Assembly: GCA_003427395.1 (NCBI GenBank)
Contig: BFEA01000098.1
Coordinates: 926,485 to 965,246, forward strand
Length of the DNA: 38,762 nt
Reading direction: 5' to 3'
DNA from: Chara braunii
Lineage: Eukaryota > Streptophyta > Charophyceae > Charales > Characeae
The notes beneath the pieces are model-generated. The model did no database searches. It saw only the letters and a program-made list of their open reading frames with translations, and had not been told where the DNA came from. Shown here in pieces: positions 9,562 to 19,874 of this stretch (positions are counted from its first letter, which is position 1; every line of letters starts with the position of its first letter). A program made the translations under genes and the position numbers.

Positions 9562-10890
9562 TGCTAGAAAAGAACGGGTCCCCGAGCAACAAAGAGGAAG
9601 TCCTAAGACAGCCCATGTTATGCAATCCCTGGATTAAAGACATAGAGGGCAGACCATGGATTCTCTGGGCCAAAGTCCACAGATGGTTGTCTTGGGTGGA
9701 GAGAGGAGTATGGCAGGTCAAACATCTTTGGTATGAGGACCGACAAGAATGGTTAATCGTACAGGACCTCCGCACATCCTTAAAAGGATGCCACCTACTG
9801 ACCACCAACCTATCAGAAATCCTTCAAAGCATTCCCCCCCCATGGACAACCCTCCTTAAAGAATCGCACACGTGGAAACCAGGAGATTGGGGACTGCTCA
9901 CCACACAGACCCCACCAACAAGAGCTTACCGCTTTGTGTCCAAACCGGACCCGACCAACTACCAGGCCAAGTTCATATCCTACCCCATCATCAAACACAA
10001 CATTTACAAACTAGAGGTCATGAACAGAACACCACAGAACGAACAAATGGAAACCTACCTTCTCAGGAAGGTTAGAGTCTCTCACGAGAAACCCCGGATC
10101 ATCTTTCAGCCAGAACTCAACATCAAGGAGCTGGAATTCGACCCAAAGAAATGGATATGGAATATGGGCGCCATCCAAAAATCGAGGACGATAACAGAAT
10201 ATGACGTAAAGTTCGGATATAACCTCGGACTACAAACCAGGGACCCAAATCCAAGGCTGACAGAGAAATGGAGAAGCATACTGAACCTAGGCGACAAAAT
10301 CCCTTCTAATCAGACCCATCAGAATCTGCAGCTTGCAATGGCTAATAGCACATGCAGCCCTTGCCGTCAACCAGTGGCTAAACACTAGAAGGAAACATTC
10401 CGACCCTGATAGTTCGGAATGCTGCTCAATGTGCAGCAACAACTCTCCCGAAAACATCTCACACTGCCTCTTGTTCTGCCCAGAAGCGACATGGGTATGG
10501 AAGAAGGTCCGCGAGCTATGGTCGATCTTGTTCGCTTCCCCGCCCCTTGACATTCCCCCTCTCTCTATCCTGATCCTAACTAACATCCCCAGCAACATCA
10601 CAGGCAGCAAGGAAGTATGGTTTACCTTGCTCAGGAAGCTGGCACTGTGGATAATATGGAAACGCAGATGCACTCGGACAATCGAGGGTGCAGAGGTGGC
10701 TAGGGAAGAAATGTGGTCACTACTACTGAGCATGGCAGGGACGGAAATCAGAAGCAGATGGTGGAGAATAGTCAACTCTATAAGTCACAGACCAGAAGGA
10801 CAAGCGACCAAGAAAAAGACCTTCATGAGGAACTGGCTGCTAAGGGGCAAGGTGGCGACGATAGTTGACAACAGGTTGAGGTGGAAGTAA
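9561..10890 (+). pseudogene. LINE ORF2: C-terminal region with zf-RVT zinc knuckle
   Basis: Two overlapping frames (9561-10388 and 10333-10890) cover the C-terminus, with a -/+ frameshift around 10330-10388. The first holds LRQPMLCNPWIKDIEGRPW, WVERGVWQVKHLWY and the region before the knuckle. The second holds AVNQWLNTRR and the knuckle, CCSMCSNNSPENISHCLLFC, a C-x2-C ... H-x4-C pattern followed by PEATWVWKKVRELW. This layout is the zf-RVT domain found at the C-terminus of plant-type LINEs. The product probably contributes to RNA or DNA binding. The stop is TAA at 10888-10890. Confidence 0.9.
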
Positions 10891-11285
10891 TGGCACCAAT
10901 CATCAAGTCTAGAAGGCCCTTAAGAGGGATCAACAACAAGGCAAACCAGACACACAATGAAGGACAAGGACAAGCAACAGAACACTGAGCGGACCCCCCC
11001 ACTGTTTTCACATTACAGGGACTCGTTCGACAGGCTCTGAATGGAAGCCTGAGAGGAACAAGTGGTCAGGGCAAGCTGACAGTCAATCCTCCTCAGAAGG
11101 AGTAATCAATNCTGGTCAAGGTTCCTTCGGCCAGACGGAAGGAAGCGTGGTGTGGGTAAAACGTTGTAATCTTTTGACTTGCCGGGGGAATAGGAACCGG
11201 ACTGACGCTCCCCAGAATGGATATGGAGCCGGGACCATAAGGACCTTTAAAAAAAAAATAAAAAAAATAAAAAATAAAAAAAATC
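10891..11285 (+). other. LINE 3' UTR and A-rich tail
   Basis: About 355 bp of non-coding sequence follows the ORF2 stop and runs into an A-rich tail (11248-11285) of A-runs separated by single T residues. One ambiguous base (N) is at 11111. Confidence 0.7.
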
Positions 11286-11286
11286 A

Positions 11287-13250
11287 GGGATGATAGAGGC
11301 CATACACTGCATCTGAAGACTGCCTTTAAGGGCCTCAAACTCCTTGTTCCAAGCCCTCACAAGAGCAATGCAAGTGTTCCAACCAGTGTCAGAAATGAGA
11401 GTCAATTTGTCAAAGACTATGGAAGGGTGGCTAGCTGACTCTTCCCCCCCCTTAGAGCTATCCNAGAAGGGCTACAATGGGAAGACCCAACCTCACCGAT
11501 CCGCTTCCTTGGTATTAACCTCAGTACAAAAGGATGTCACCCCATATCCGCCGACTCCCTCGTGTCCTCACTGATCAACAAAATGCACATCTGGCAGTGG
11601 GTCCACAGCTCAAGAACCCTAGCACTGAACAACTCAATCCTATCAATAATGTGCCACGCCACTTCAATCTGGTTTCCCTCCTCAGAATTCCAAAAGCACA
11701 TTCGCCATAGGGCAGCAGCCTTCGTTTGGACAGGCAGCCCAGACAAAAAGCATTTCATTCATTAAGTTGTGTGGCAGATCGTCACACAGTCCAAAGGAAG
11801 AGGTGGACTCGGAATCCTAGACCCAGCATGCCAAATAGACGCCCTGCAGACTAAATGGGTAATCAAACTCACCCTAGAGGACAACCTGCAATGGGTACCA
11901 CTGGCCCGAAATCACATCAGGGACTCGACGACCTTCAAGTCACCCCCAAGCATGTCAGGTCTCTTCTGGGATTTACAACAAAAGATGGCCCCTGCCAAGA
12001 GAGAAGAGCAACACCTCATCCACATACGGCAGACGTTCCCACGAAACAAAATCGGCCCTAAAAGAAGCGACAAAGTACTCAGACAACCTCTCTTCAGCAA
12101 CCCATGGAGCAAGAACGAAAAATGGTCACAGTTTCTCCCTCACCAAGTACGATACCAAATGGGGCTACTGGCTAGAAAAAGGGGTCTGGCGAATCCAGCA
12201 CCTTTGGAATGAATCAGCAAACACAACTGGAAGTCTGAAAAAGAACTATGGAACCCACTAAAGGGCAGCCATAACCTACAGGCCAACATCACACCCATCA
12301 CCGAAAGCAGACCCTAGAATGTCGCCGGTTATTGAAGTCCAGCCAAAAGTGGATGTGGGGAAGTTGGGCAGTAAATAGAGATCAAACACGGCCCATGGAT
12401 GTCCTAAACAGCACAAGCTGCGGACTACATAACAAATGTTGGTTACTCTGTTCCATCTTTCCCCTGGAAGAACCAGGGGACCCAGCCAGTTTCCTCAGCA
12501 AAGAACCAAGAGCAGAAGGGGTTTTTCAAATCAAGCATTCTTAGAAGAATCCAGGTCATTGAAGGTGACAGACCCGAAACAGAAATACGTCACCTCGAAG
12601 TAGACCCATCAGAATGGTCATGGAGCACAATGGAGCATCGACACACACTCACTGATTACTCCCCCACATTGGGTTACAAGCTCCACAACAAACCGCCCGC
12701 AGTTCAAACGATCATACAAATGAGATGGGAAAAAAAGGAAAGCTCGCTCACAAAGACCGTACAAGACCAACCAAATTAGCCAGTCTTCAATGACTCACAA
12801 CTTTCAGAGCTGTGCCGTCAATCTCTGGCTGACTTCCTGGTGCAAGGAATGTAACTCTCAACTCGAAGAATCACTCAACCATTGCTTCATAGACTGCCAA
12901 AAGACAAAGCAATTATGGCATGACATAGAACTAACCTGGCACAAACACTCCAGCAGAAGCACCATAATTAACCCAGGCACTTTATTCCTACATGCAGAGC
13001 AATCCCAACCTCTCAAAGGCTTCAAACTCTTCTTCTTTTCACTAATAGAAAACGGAACCCTCTGGGGCATCCGGAAAAGAAGATGCGCATTAACTTGTGA
13101 AGAGTCCAGCACCACCCCGGAAAACCCTCTCATAACCATAAAGCACATGGTGCAAACAGAGATCCATGCCCGGTGGATGGATCCGTGCTCACAAGTTTCC
13201 CGAGTTCACAAGTCGCAGCTAAAGGTATACACATCCGCAGTATAGATACG
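11287..13250 (+). pseudogene. Second LINE copy, 5'-truncated at the RT palm
   Basis: The copy begins at a decayed equivalent of the MEAIASF block (GATAGAGGCCATA at 11295) and lacks motif C. Frames then give LFQALTRAMQVFQPVSEMRVN, FVWTGSPDKKHFIH-stop-VVWQIV, GGLGILDPACQIDALQTKW and SPPSMSGLFWDLQQKM, parallel to 8845-9500 of the first LINE. The C-terminus (12790-13245) keeps a zinc knuckle, CKECNSQLEESLNHCFIDC, and LWGIRKRRCALT. Several frameshifts and stops are present. It is the same family as, but clearly diverged from, the copy just upstream. One N lies at 11464. Confidence 0.88.
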
Positions 13251-13590
13251 TGCTCGCTTCCATTTGTGTGTGTGTGTGTGTGCATACCCAACAGCAGCGG
13301 AACGAATGGAAGCGAGCACGGAACTAACTTAGCTGTTGTGTGTGTGCGCATACCCAAGAGCAGCGGAACGAATGGAAGCGAGCATGGATGTTCTATTCAG
13401 GTGAGGACGGTAGTACATCATTAGTAACCTAGATTAATCCAGCAGCACATTTGGAGTCGTACTTAGTATCTAGTATGTACTGGTGTTAGGTGAGTTTACG
13501 AACTTTCCCGATGTCACAAGTTTCCCAAGAGCTCAACAGGCCCGAGTTAACAAGTTTCCCAAGAGCGGCGGAACAAATGGAAGCGAGCAC
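13190..13590. repeat. Direct and inverted copies of a 27-bp word (GGAAGCGAGCAC core)
   Basis: The word ending AATGGAAGCGAGCAC occurs at 13293-13319, 13359-13385 and 13564-13590. Its reverse complement (GTGCTCGCTTCCATTTG) is at 13250-13266. The first two direct copies lie in a 66-bp tandem unit that also carries a short GT run. The phrase CACAAGTTTCCC also recurs (13186, 13515, 13548). The inverted pair could be ends of a small transposon, but boundaries are unclear. Confidence 0.8.
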
Positions 13591-13699
13591 ACATTAACGG
13601 AGAACAAAAGCAGGCAATGGTAAGGCTCAATTGTAACAATGTTTCATTCTCAGCGTTCAGAGGTACCAATGTTCAGCGATGGTGGGGGGTCCCCGTTAA

Positions 13700-14200
13700 C
13701 CGCTTGTGAGGAATGAGTAGGAGGAAGAAGATGGAGTAGGAGAAGGAAGACAAAGAGGAGGATGAGGGTGGGGAGGAGGAGGAAGAATATCATGCAACTA
13801 GAATCTTCACTTCACTGATTAAGTCCAACACTTATGCAAGACCACTCAGCCAGCTAACAAGAAGCACTGCACTGATCCACGGGAGCGGGGAGGATGAGGA
13901 GAAGGAAGAGGAGGAGGAGGAGGAGGAGGAGGAGGAGGAGGAGGGGGAGAAGGAGGAGGAGGAGGAGGAGGAGGAGGAGGAGGAGAAGCAGGAGAAGAGC
14001 CTTCACTTTACAGGTCAGCTCCAATGACCTTGACCAGTTAATAAGAATCACAGCACCAATCCATCCAGACTCCAGAATAAAGCAGGAACAGGGAGGAGGG
14101 AAAGAGTTGCACATGCAAGAAGAATCTTAAAACAACATAGGGCAAGTCCACTGACCTTGACTAGTGAACAAGAAACACAGCGCCAATCAATCAACCGCCT
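13700..14200. repeat. Composite satellite: ~90-bp unit alternating with purine-rich tracts
   Basis: Purine-rich GGA/GAA tracts (13706-13790, 13885-13990, 14085-14104) alternate with three diverged copies of a ~90-bp sequence containing AACAAGAAxCAC and GCxCxxATCCA (about 13798-13882, 13997-14075, 14125-14200). The arrangement suggests a three-unit tandem array in which the purine tract expanded in the middle unit. Long Leu- or Arg-rich frames here are artefacts of the (GGA)n repeat. Confidence 0.65.
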
Positions 14201-14213
14201 CTTAGCTATCCTT

Positions 14214-14515
14214 TCATCTACCATGCATTTGTGCACTTAAAGGAGCAGTATAGAGGGCCCATACGCCAAAGAGGTGTCCTGACTTGATAATGAGTGTGTT
14301 GTTTGCCGACGTATAAAATGCAGAAGTCTTGTTGACATCTGAAACTTGAGTATCATGAGCTTCACTGAGCACATCCTGTCCCGTTCTTCTCCTCCGCTCC
14401 ACCGCTAAATCGTCACCACAAAATGTACAAAGATCCCATGGTGACAGCACGATCCGTGTGCTCTTCATTGTCATCTTCAACAAATCTTACCACCACCTGC
14501 AGAAAACTACACCAC
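14214..14515 (-). other. Exon-like stretch, weak
   Basis: On the minus strand an 89-codon frame (14483-14214) follows a CTGCAG step at about 14502, which could be a 3' splice acceptor. Another frame directly after it reads VRFVEDDNEEHTDRAVT, compositionally coding-like. I recognise no domain. No matching donor or neighbouring exon is evident, so this may be chance. Confidence 0.15.
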
Positions 14516-15073
14516 ACAAAAGGGACTCCCAGTCAATGGGCATTCCAAGAACCTTCCAAAAAAAAAAGCACGAATGCCCTGGGCTTAGACTGAACTGCAT
14601 TCAAAATTCAGATTCAGAGGAGTGAGAACAGTCCAGAAAACAACACTTTCAGCATCAATCTTTTCTTTTCAAATTAAAAGGGGGTCATCATTTTTGGACA
14701 ACATCCCCCTGATTGCGCAAGTTTTGCTCATTTTTTTCACACATAATGCTCAAAGGTATCAGCCCCTACCCACGGACAGACGCTATCAGGGGCATCGTCC
14801 ACGCTTGCTAACAAATGCTATCCCCAGAATATATTGAAGCCTTAGCTGAGCCTAGCAGCTGGCAGCAGTGCCTAATAGCCATGTGGCAAGGTCTAACTGA
14901 CAACAGCTAAGCGTATGCACATCCGCAGTCGCAGCTAAAACCTGGCCTGATCTATACCGGAAACAGTAGGTGACAGTATTGTCCCCTCGCCGCAGAGACA
15001 TGATATAAGCCTTGGACTAGCAGCCTTCCCAATGCAACCTCAATCCACAAGTGGATGCCATAGGCCCAAGTGT
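14516..15073. other. No feature recognised
   Basis: Mixed-composition sequence with no open frame above 71 codons, no obvious repeat and no RNA gene. A short phrase near 14915 (ATGCACATCCGCAGTCGCAGCTAAA) is split-similar to 13213-13240. Confidence 0.4.
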
Positions 15074-15162
15074 GTGTAGTGCACCCGTCCAGGGACTAGA
15101 ATGTACGGCGTCCAGCATCTAACTCTGGGGCCCTAGCAACTGCGCTAAGCCGCTCTGCGCAT
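15074..15162 (-). mobile_element. tRNA-derived SINE head
   Basis: Read on the minus strand, GGCTTAGCGCAGTTGCTAG (15151-15133) fits a Pol III A box, and ACATTCTAGTCCC (15104-15092) fits a B box, about 30 bp apart as in a tRNA. The cloverleaf is incomplete, so it is a SINE head or tRNA relic, not a functional tRNA. Confidence 0.5.
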
Positions 15163-15730
15163 TCAGCAATGTGTGGCACAGGAAGGAGGATTTCGTATGG
15201 TTATTACAAACACACAGTCTCCTTGCAGAAAGAGTGAAGAGGCTTCAAGAAACTCAATGACGGTCAGAATACAGCAGAAAACAAAATAAAGAGGTCTTCT
15301 GTGAGCTTCACCAATGGATTTCCTCTTTGCGTCTAGGTCGTGAAGCATATAGTGTCACATGCTGGATGCTTCGTTCATCGACCTGGCATATATGAGCTGC
15401 CTCCACAAACTTGATTTCTGCAATGAACATATAATCACTTGTTCTGGAATCAGAATGGACGCTGTAGAGACTTGTTTTGGAATCAGAGTGAACTTAAACT
15501 ATTGGCCCCGTTCCCACTTCTCCCCCATCAGTACACTCATCATGCTCCCCCCACCAGCAGCTTCCCTTTCCATCCCATCCTCCTGCGCAAGGAAATCCCC
15601 TTTCCCAATACTTCTGATGAAAAGCAAAACCCCAACCATCCTTCTCTTATCAGAAGGATGTGGAAATGCCCAGGAAGAAACTTACACAAAAAAGGGGTGT
15701 GGGGGAGAAACGTATGCCAGGGTGGTGCGG
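15163..15730. other. No feature recognised
   Basis: Mixed sequence up to the assembly gap. No coding domain, RNA or clear repeat is visible apart from two short TTGTTTTGGAATCAGA-like words near 15440 and 15473 that repeat about 36 bp apart. Confidence 0.4.
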
Positions 15731-15939
15731 NNNNNNNNNNNNNNNNNNNNNNNNNNNNNNNNNNNNNNNNNNNNNNNNNNNNNNNNNNNNNNNNNNNNNN
15801 NNNNNNNNNNNNNNNNNNNNNNNNNNNNNNNNNNNNNNNNNNNNNNNNNNNNNNNNNNNNNNNNNNNNNNNNNNNNNNNNNNNNNNNNNNNNNNNNNNNN
15901 NNNNNNNNNNNNNNNNNNNNNNNNNNNNNNNNNNNNNNN
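15731..15939. other. Assembly gap (209 N)
   Basis: A run of 209 N. Open frames crossing it are not interpretable. Confidence 1.
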
Positions 15940-16380
15940 ATGCGTGCATGTGTGTGTGAACACGGATGAAGAAGTGAGGTATGTGCAGGACTGAAGAAGG
16001 ACAATAAGGAAGGAAGGAAAAGGACGGTGAGGCGCAAAGTAACAACGGCGAGCAGAGACGAGGGAGGAATATGGCCAAGAGACAAAAGGAATTGAGGCAA
16101 CATAACACAGCGCATAGCTTTTGTTTTTCCATCATTCCACGATTTTTATTTTTTTCTAACAAGGGGCTGCAGGTGGCAGGATCAGGCTTTCTATGGCACA
16201 GGCAGCCTAGGGGTGACTGGCCATTGTAATTCCCTAACAACCTCCCCGATACACACTCCGTACGGACTTTCATGTCCCTGCTTGTGAACCTTACACCCCT
16301 GTTCAATGCACTCAGTTGCGGATTGCCCTCCTCAGGTGGGAGACGAGGTCTGCGTACCCAGTCCCTCGGGCGCGTACCCC

Positions 16381-16452
16381 CGGGAATCATTACACTGGCG
16401 AGGACACTTCGCTCAGTGAACAGCGCACTCTAGACCCACTAGACCACCTATC
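16381..16452 (-). mobile_element. tRNA-derived SINE head
   Basis: On the minus strand, GGTGGTCTAGTGGGTCTAGAG (from about 16449) resembles an A box with its tRNA D-arm context, and TAATGATTCCCG (16392-16381) a degraded B box. Spacing is right for a tRNA. It is likely a decayed SINE or tRNA relic, unrelated in sequence to the one at 15074. Confidence 0.45.
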
Positions 16453-16599
16453 ATCCTATATATATATATGAACTGTGTGGCATCTATATGTCTATTTAGT
16501 CTCCCCGAGTGGAACCCCTTCGACACTATACCATGAAGCTCAACACCCCCTTCTCTTAGTACTACACTAATCACAAGGCTCATTGTCTCGGTTGAGGAA

Positions 16600-16742
16600 T
16601 TTCAACCGCCCCCATAAGGATCTTTCAACTGCCCCCGTAAAGATCTTTCAACTGCCCCGTTAAGGTCTTTCTACTGCCCCCGTTAAGGTCTTTCTACTGC
16701 GTCCCTAATGGGCCTTCTACTGCCCCTGTAAGGATCTTTCAC
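16600..16742. repeat. 23-bp minisatellite, about six units
   Basis: Units with the pattern TTTC(A/T)ACTGCCCCCGTAAGG start at 16600, 16623, 16646, 16668, 16691 and 16715. Most steps are 22-24 bp. It ends about 85 bp upstream of the U2-like sequence. Confidence 0.9.
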
Positions 16743-16826
16743 AACAACACACTCGACATTTTTTTTCATTCAGTTCCTATTTCAACATCCACTTTACACC
16801 TTACTTCTGACCCCACGGGTACAGCT

Positions 16827-16939
16827 ATACCTTTCTCGGCCTTTTGCCTAAAAGTAGATCAAGTGTAGTATCTGTTCTGATCAGTCAAGTGTAGTATCTG
16901 TTCTGATCAGTTTAATACCTGATCCGTGGTCCATCGGGG
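16827..16939 (+). ncRNA. U2: U2 snRNA-like sequence, truncated, with internal 26-bp duplication
   Basis: It starts ATACCTTTCTCGGCCTTTTG, matching the 5' end of U2 spliceosomal RNA, continues through the branch-point recognition sequence GTAGTA, and reaches TTTAATACCTGAT and TCCATCGG (start of stem-loop IIb and beyond). It then breaks into an A-run (16940-16954). The segment CAAGTGTAGTATCTGTTCTG plus ATCAGT occurs twice in exact tandem (16860-16885 and 16886-16911), so the branch-point region is doubled. The Sm site and 3' domain are missing. No plant USE or TATA element is evident upstream. This is best read as a retrotransposed U2 pseudogene that later duplicated a segment. Confidence 0.88.
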
Positions 16940-17373
16940 AAAAAAAAAAAAAAAGAAGTCCTGACCGTTTGCCTGCCGGGAGCCTGAAGGGCACAGAGTG
17001 CCACACACATGTAATGGTTAATATTTACAACAGATTCCAAATCCTGTTGGATAGAATCACATTCTTTTTAAGCCTTTTTTTTTTTTTTTTTGGCAACAAA
17101 CAAGGAACTCCATTATGATGTACCAAAATGAGGCCAGGAACTCCTCACCAAACAAGCCAGACGTTCCACTGGGACCATTACCCAGTTTCAGTTATGGGGC
17201 CTGATACCCCAACCCAGACCCAAAAAGTCCATAATTATCACCTACCCTCAGCCTAACAGGACTGGGTGGAGCCTATCCAGCTCATGCAAACAGACCAACG
17301 CTCATACCAAACTTAGGCCCAGTAACACCTACACTTCCACATGTCCACTGTGAGTACAGAGCTTACTGTTCAG

Positions 17374-17384
17374 TTCTTTTCTTT

Positions 17385-17416
<32 letters not shown>

Positions 17417-17474
17417 TTGACCACGGATGCCCTCGACTGTTCACGTTGTTATCAAGCCCCTAATGATCAACCTT

Positions 17475-17506
<32 letters not shown>

Positions 17507-17555
17507 GCTCTGACTGTTCAGGTTGTTACCAAGCCGCAAGTGATCAACCTTGTTG
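17374..17555 (-). repeat. Tandem pair of poly-T-led units (A-tailed retroelement end, duplicated)
   Basis: Two units each consist of a T-rich tract (17374-17419 and 17476-17505) followed by ~50 bp sharing GACTGTTCAxGTTGTTA and TGATCAACCTTG. The offset is 78 bp. On the minus strand this is the same A-tailed 3' end twice. Confidence 0.75.
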
Positions 17556-17709
17556 CCAAGCATAATTTGCCCTGCTCATCCACGAATGCCAATTGCTGGC
17601 GTGCCCCTGTCTTCTTGACCCATTTCATAGTATCATACACTTCAATCTCTCTTCCTTCCCTCTTAAACCACCAGTACTTCCTAAAGTCGAGCCCGTTAAC
17701 AAGCCACAA
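17518..17709 (-). CDS. Unrecognised 63-codon frame
   Basis: A short minus-strand frame with protein-like composition (FRKYWWFKREGREIEVYDTM, KKTGARQQLAFVDEQGKL). I do not recognise it. The DNA word CTTAAACCACCAGTAC inside it recurs at 24947 and, inverted, at 17817-17832, so it may belong to a dispersed repeat rather than to a host gene. Confidence 0.2.
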   Translation of the reverse strand: MWLVNGLDFRKYWWFKREGREIEVYDTMKWVKKTGARQQLAFVDEQGKLCLATRLITCGLVTT

Positions 17710-18034
17710 TTTTAGGAAACGTACGGGCCACTACAGGAGCGCCCAAATTCATCTGACTAGAAACGTTTGTAGTAACTTTGTACTCTATTTTTTTTCCACG
17801 GCCGATAGCTACGCCACGTACTGGTGGTTTAAGTCATTTCCAGACACCCTCTAAGGCCAATCTGTTTCAATTTAGCATCTGACTCTGGACCGATTCTGCA
17901 ACTCGATTTCCAAATCCGACATTTGTCTCCCTTGAAAGGCAGCCCGGGTCCTTTGATGTCATTTAACTCGCGCATCCCGAGACACTCCAGCAATGCAGGC
18001 CCAACCACACAAAATGGATTTATATTTTGGGAGG

Positions 18035-18368
18035 GAATCTGAGGAAAACCAAAACCACACACTCGGACCACTGCCTTCGCCAGGTGCACTGTTTCCAGAT
18101 GTGTTTTGATGCAGGATAATCTCTCCAGTGCAATGATCCCGCTCCATTCACATCCAATTTGACTACCATGCATGCTTGCAATTCAAATACACCAAACTCG
18201 GGAATCCAAGGAAAACCAAAACCACACACTCAGACCACTGCCTTCGCCAGGTGCACTGTTTCCAGATGTGTTTTGATGCAGGACAATCTCTCCCGTGCAA
18301 TGATCCCACTCAATTCACATTCAATTGGACTACCATGCATGCTTGCAATTCAAATACACCAAACTCGG
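18035..18368. repeat. 167-bp tandem duplication
   Basis: Units 18035-18201 and 18202-18368 align without gaps, with about nine differences by eye. The phrase CACTCCAGCAA also lies just before (17982) and after (18371) the pair, hinting at an older, larger repeat. Confidence 0.95.
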
Positions 18369-18448
18369 ACACTCCAGCAACGAGTCAAAAACCAGATGAC
18401 AATTTGAAATAGTAATTAAAACTCAAAGAACAGCGTAGCAAGTCCCAA

Positions 18449-18703
18449 TTGCATACACCTGGCAGCTATGGCTGCCTTCACCTCAACGCAGGTAAGTTTC
18501 CCTCTCACTCGCTCCCTCTTACAGCGTCACCCTCTCTGGAAGTCTTCAACCTCACTCACTCTCTCTCTCTCCCTCTCCTATACCCTCCAGCGAAGGTCCT
18601 AGCTATGGTGTCCTGCGTCGTTGACTACCCTACTATGCCCGACCCAATGCGCATCGCCGTAAGCTGCACAAGCATTGCACTGGTTCTGCAACCATTTGAA
18701 TGA
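18449..18703 (+). CDS. Small ORF with a possible 99-bp intron
   Basis: An 84-codon frame contains a textbook-like intron: donor GCAG|GTAAGT at 18491/18492, a C/T-rich tract with CTCTCTCTCT, and acceptor CCTCCAG at 18584-18590. The intron would be 99 bp, divisible by three, so spliced and unspliced readings share the frame. The spliced product would be 51 residues, starting MHTPGSYGCLHLNA and joining to AKVLAMVSCVVDYPTMPDP. I recognise no domain. The splice signals are stronger than expected by chance but not proof. It could be a relic exon. Confidence 0.25.
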   Translation: MHTPGSYGCLHLNAGKFPSHSLPLTASPSLEVFNLTHSLSLPLLYPPAKVLAMVSCVVDYPTMPDPMRIAVSCTSIALVLQPFE

Positions 18704-19794
18704 ACAAGTGTCTCCTCTCTGCAGTGTAACAGCCTTTTGTAATGGCTGCAATTGACAATTTGGATCTTTTTGATTTGTACACATACCACACGCATGCCCC
18801 AGCTATTACGGCAACCACTTAGATTAGACATTTTGCTCATAGGGGAATGAAAATCGATCCCCTGAGCTACACAGGAGAATCAATGCTGCAGTGTTACCTT
18901 CTACAGGAACTCTTATGTAATGTACAATTGTCCAGTGGGATGTGCCGGCTAATCCCCAGCACATGCTGCTCCCCATGACTAGACTAAAGCCTTCCCAATG
19001 GTGGGTCATGGACTGTCCAAAGGCTTCCCTGGACGGCGTATGAACTTAGAATGTGTTTTTAAAATTAAGGAAAAAAAGGCATATACATCTGTTTTGTACA
19101 CAAATCAAAACACAAGTATAAGAAGGAAAATGGTTCAGCAAAAATCTGCGTAGAGAAAATGGAGCAGTGGCATTGCAGAAGAGTCCTTAGAGAAACAAAA
19201 ATCATCATCAACGGTGGCAGCGATCATCATACTTCTTTGCCTCAACGCATCATCTTGCGGTGTGTTTAGGCAAGGGCCCACCACTCCGAGGGCCACAACC
19301 CACTGGTGCTATATTCATTCTAGGAAAGCATGAGCCTGGCCGCTACTATGTCCAGGTACTTGCTTTCCAAGCATGAACATAGCGCCAGTGAAGCCTGCCC
19401 CCTCATTGATGACCGTCTAGGCCAGGTCTCTTTTTCTGTTTGCTTGTCTAGAGATGGTCAAGGGTGCTACCAGATGGCTCTCCCACGAGCAGCAGGAGAG
19501 ACTAAAATCAGGTTTATCTCAATTAGAGGTTTGGATGGTCCAAGAGGCTGTCCATTATAAAGCAAGATCCATGTAGTCTTGTTGTTTACTTTTCTTTTAG
19601 TCAAGATATAAACAAGTACAAAAGGAGGTAAGGTTCAGGCTGCTTTCAATTACAGTACACAATAGTCCAGATCGATCTGCTGTGCTTCCTTTTCTTTTTG
19701 ATCATTTTTCTGCTCACAAATGTAATTCATTCTCCCTACCACAGATGGAGCTACTGCATGCTTGGGGTCATGGTGTTGGGGACAGGGAGGATGC
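18704..19794. other. No gene recognised
   Basis: Mixed sequence. At 18937-18990 a word series (GGGATGTG, CCCAGCACATGCTGCTCCCC, AGACTA) weakly resembles the 5' part of the A-tailed SINE-like family described at 25918, possibly an old copy. A 76-codon frame at 19330-19560 shows no domain. Confidence 0.35.
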
Positions 19795-19833
<39 letters not shown>

Positions 19834-19874
19834 GTGCGTGTGTGTGTGCGTGTGCGTGTGTGTGTGTGTGTGTG
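19795..19874. repeat. (GT)n microsatellite with GC interruptions
   Basis: A GT run with several TGTGCG interruptions. Confidence 0.97.

Larger units (their letters stand above)
5121..11285 (+). mobile_element. Near full-length plant-type L1 LINE, inactive
   Basis: In order: ORF1-like frames (5121-6387), an A28 linker (6444-6471), ORF2 with endonuclease (6502-7452), linker, reverse transcriptase (8027 to about 9200) and C-terminal zinc-knuckle domain (to 10890), then about 350 bp of 3' UTR and an A-rich tail (11248-11285). That order is the standard plant L1 plan. The element is dead: a TAG in the endonuclease GD-F-N motif, Asn in place of the motif A Asp, and at least four frameshifts in ORF2. 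The 5' end is unsure and could lie as early as 4001. I could not find target-site duplications. A second LINE begins immediately after the tail. Confidence 0.85.

Noticed and set aside
13894-14130. Long Arg-rich and Leu-rich frames on both strands.
   Set aside because: They are translations of (GGA)n/(TCC)n repeats and have no gene-like composition.
15359-16390. Long open frames of about 200 codons.
   Set aside because: Each runs through the 209-N gap, so its length is artificial.
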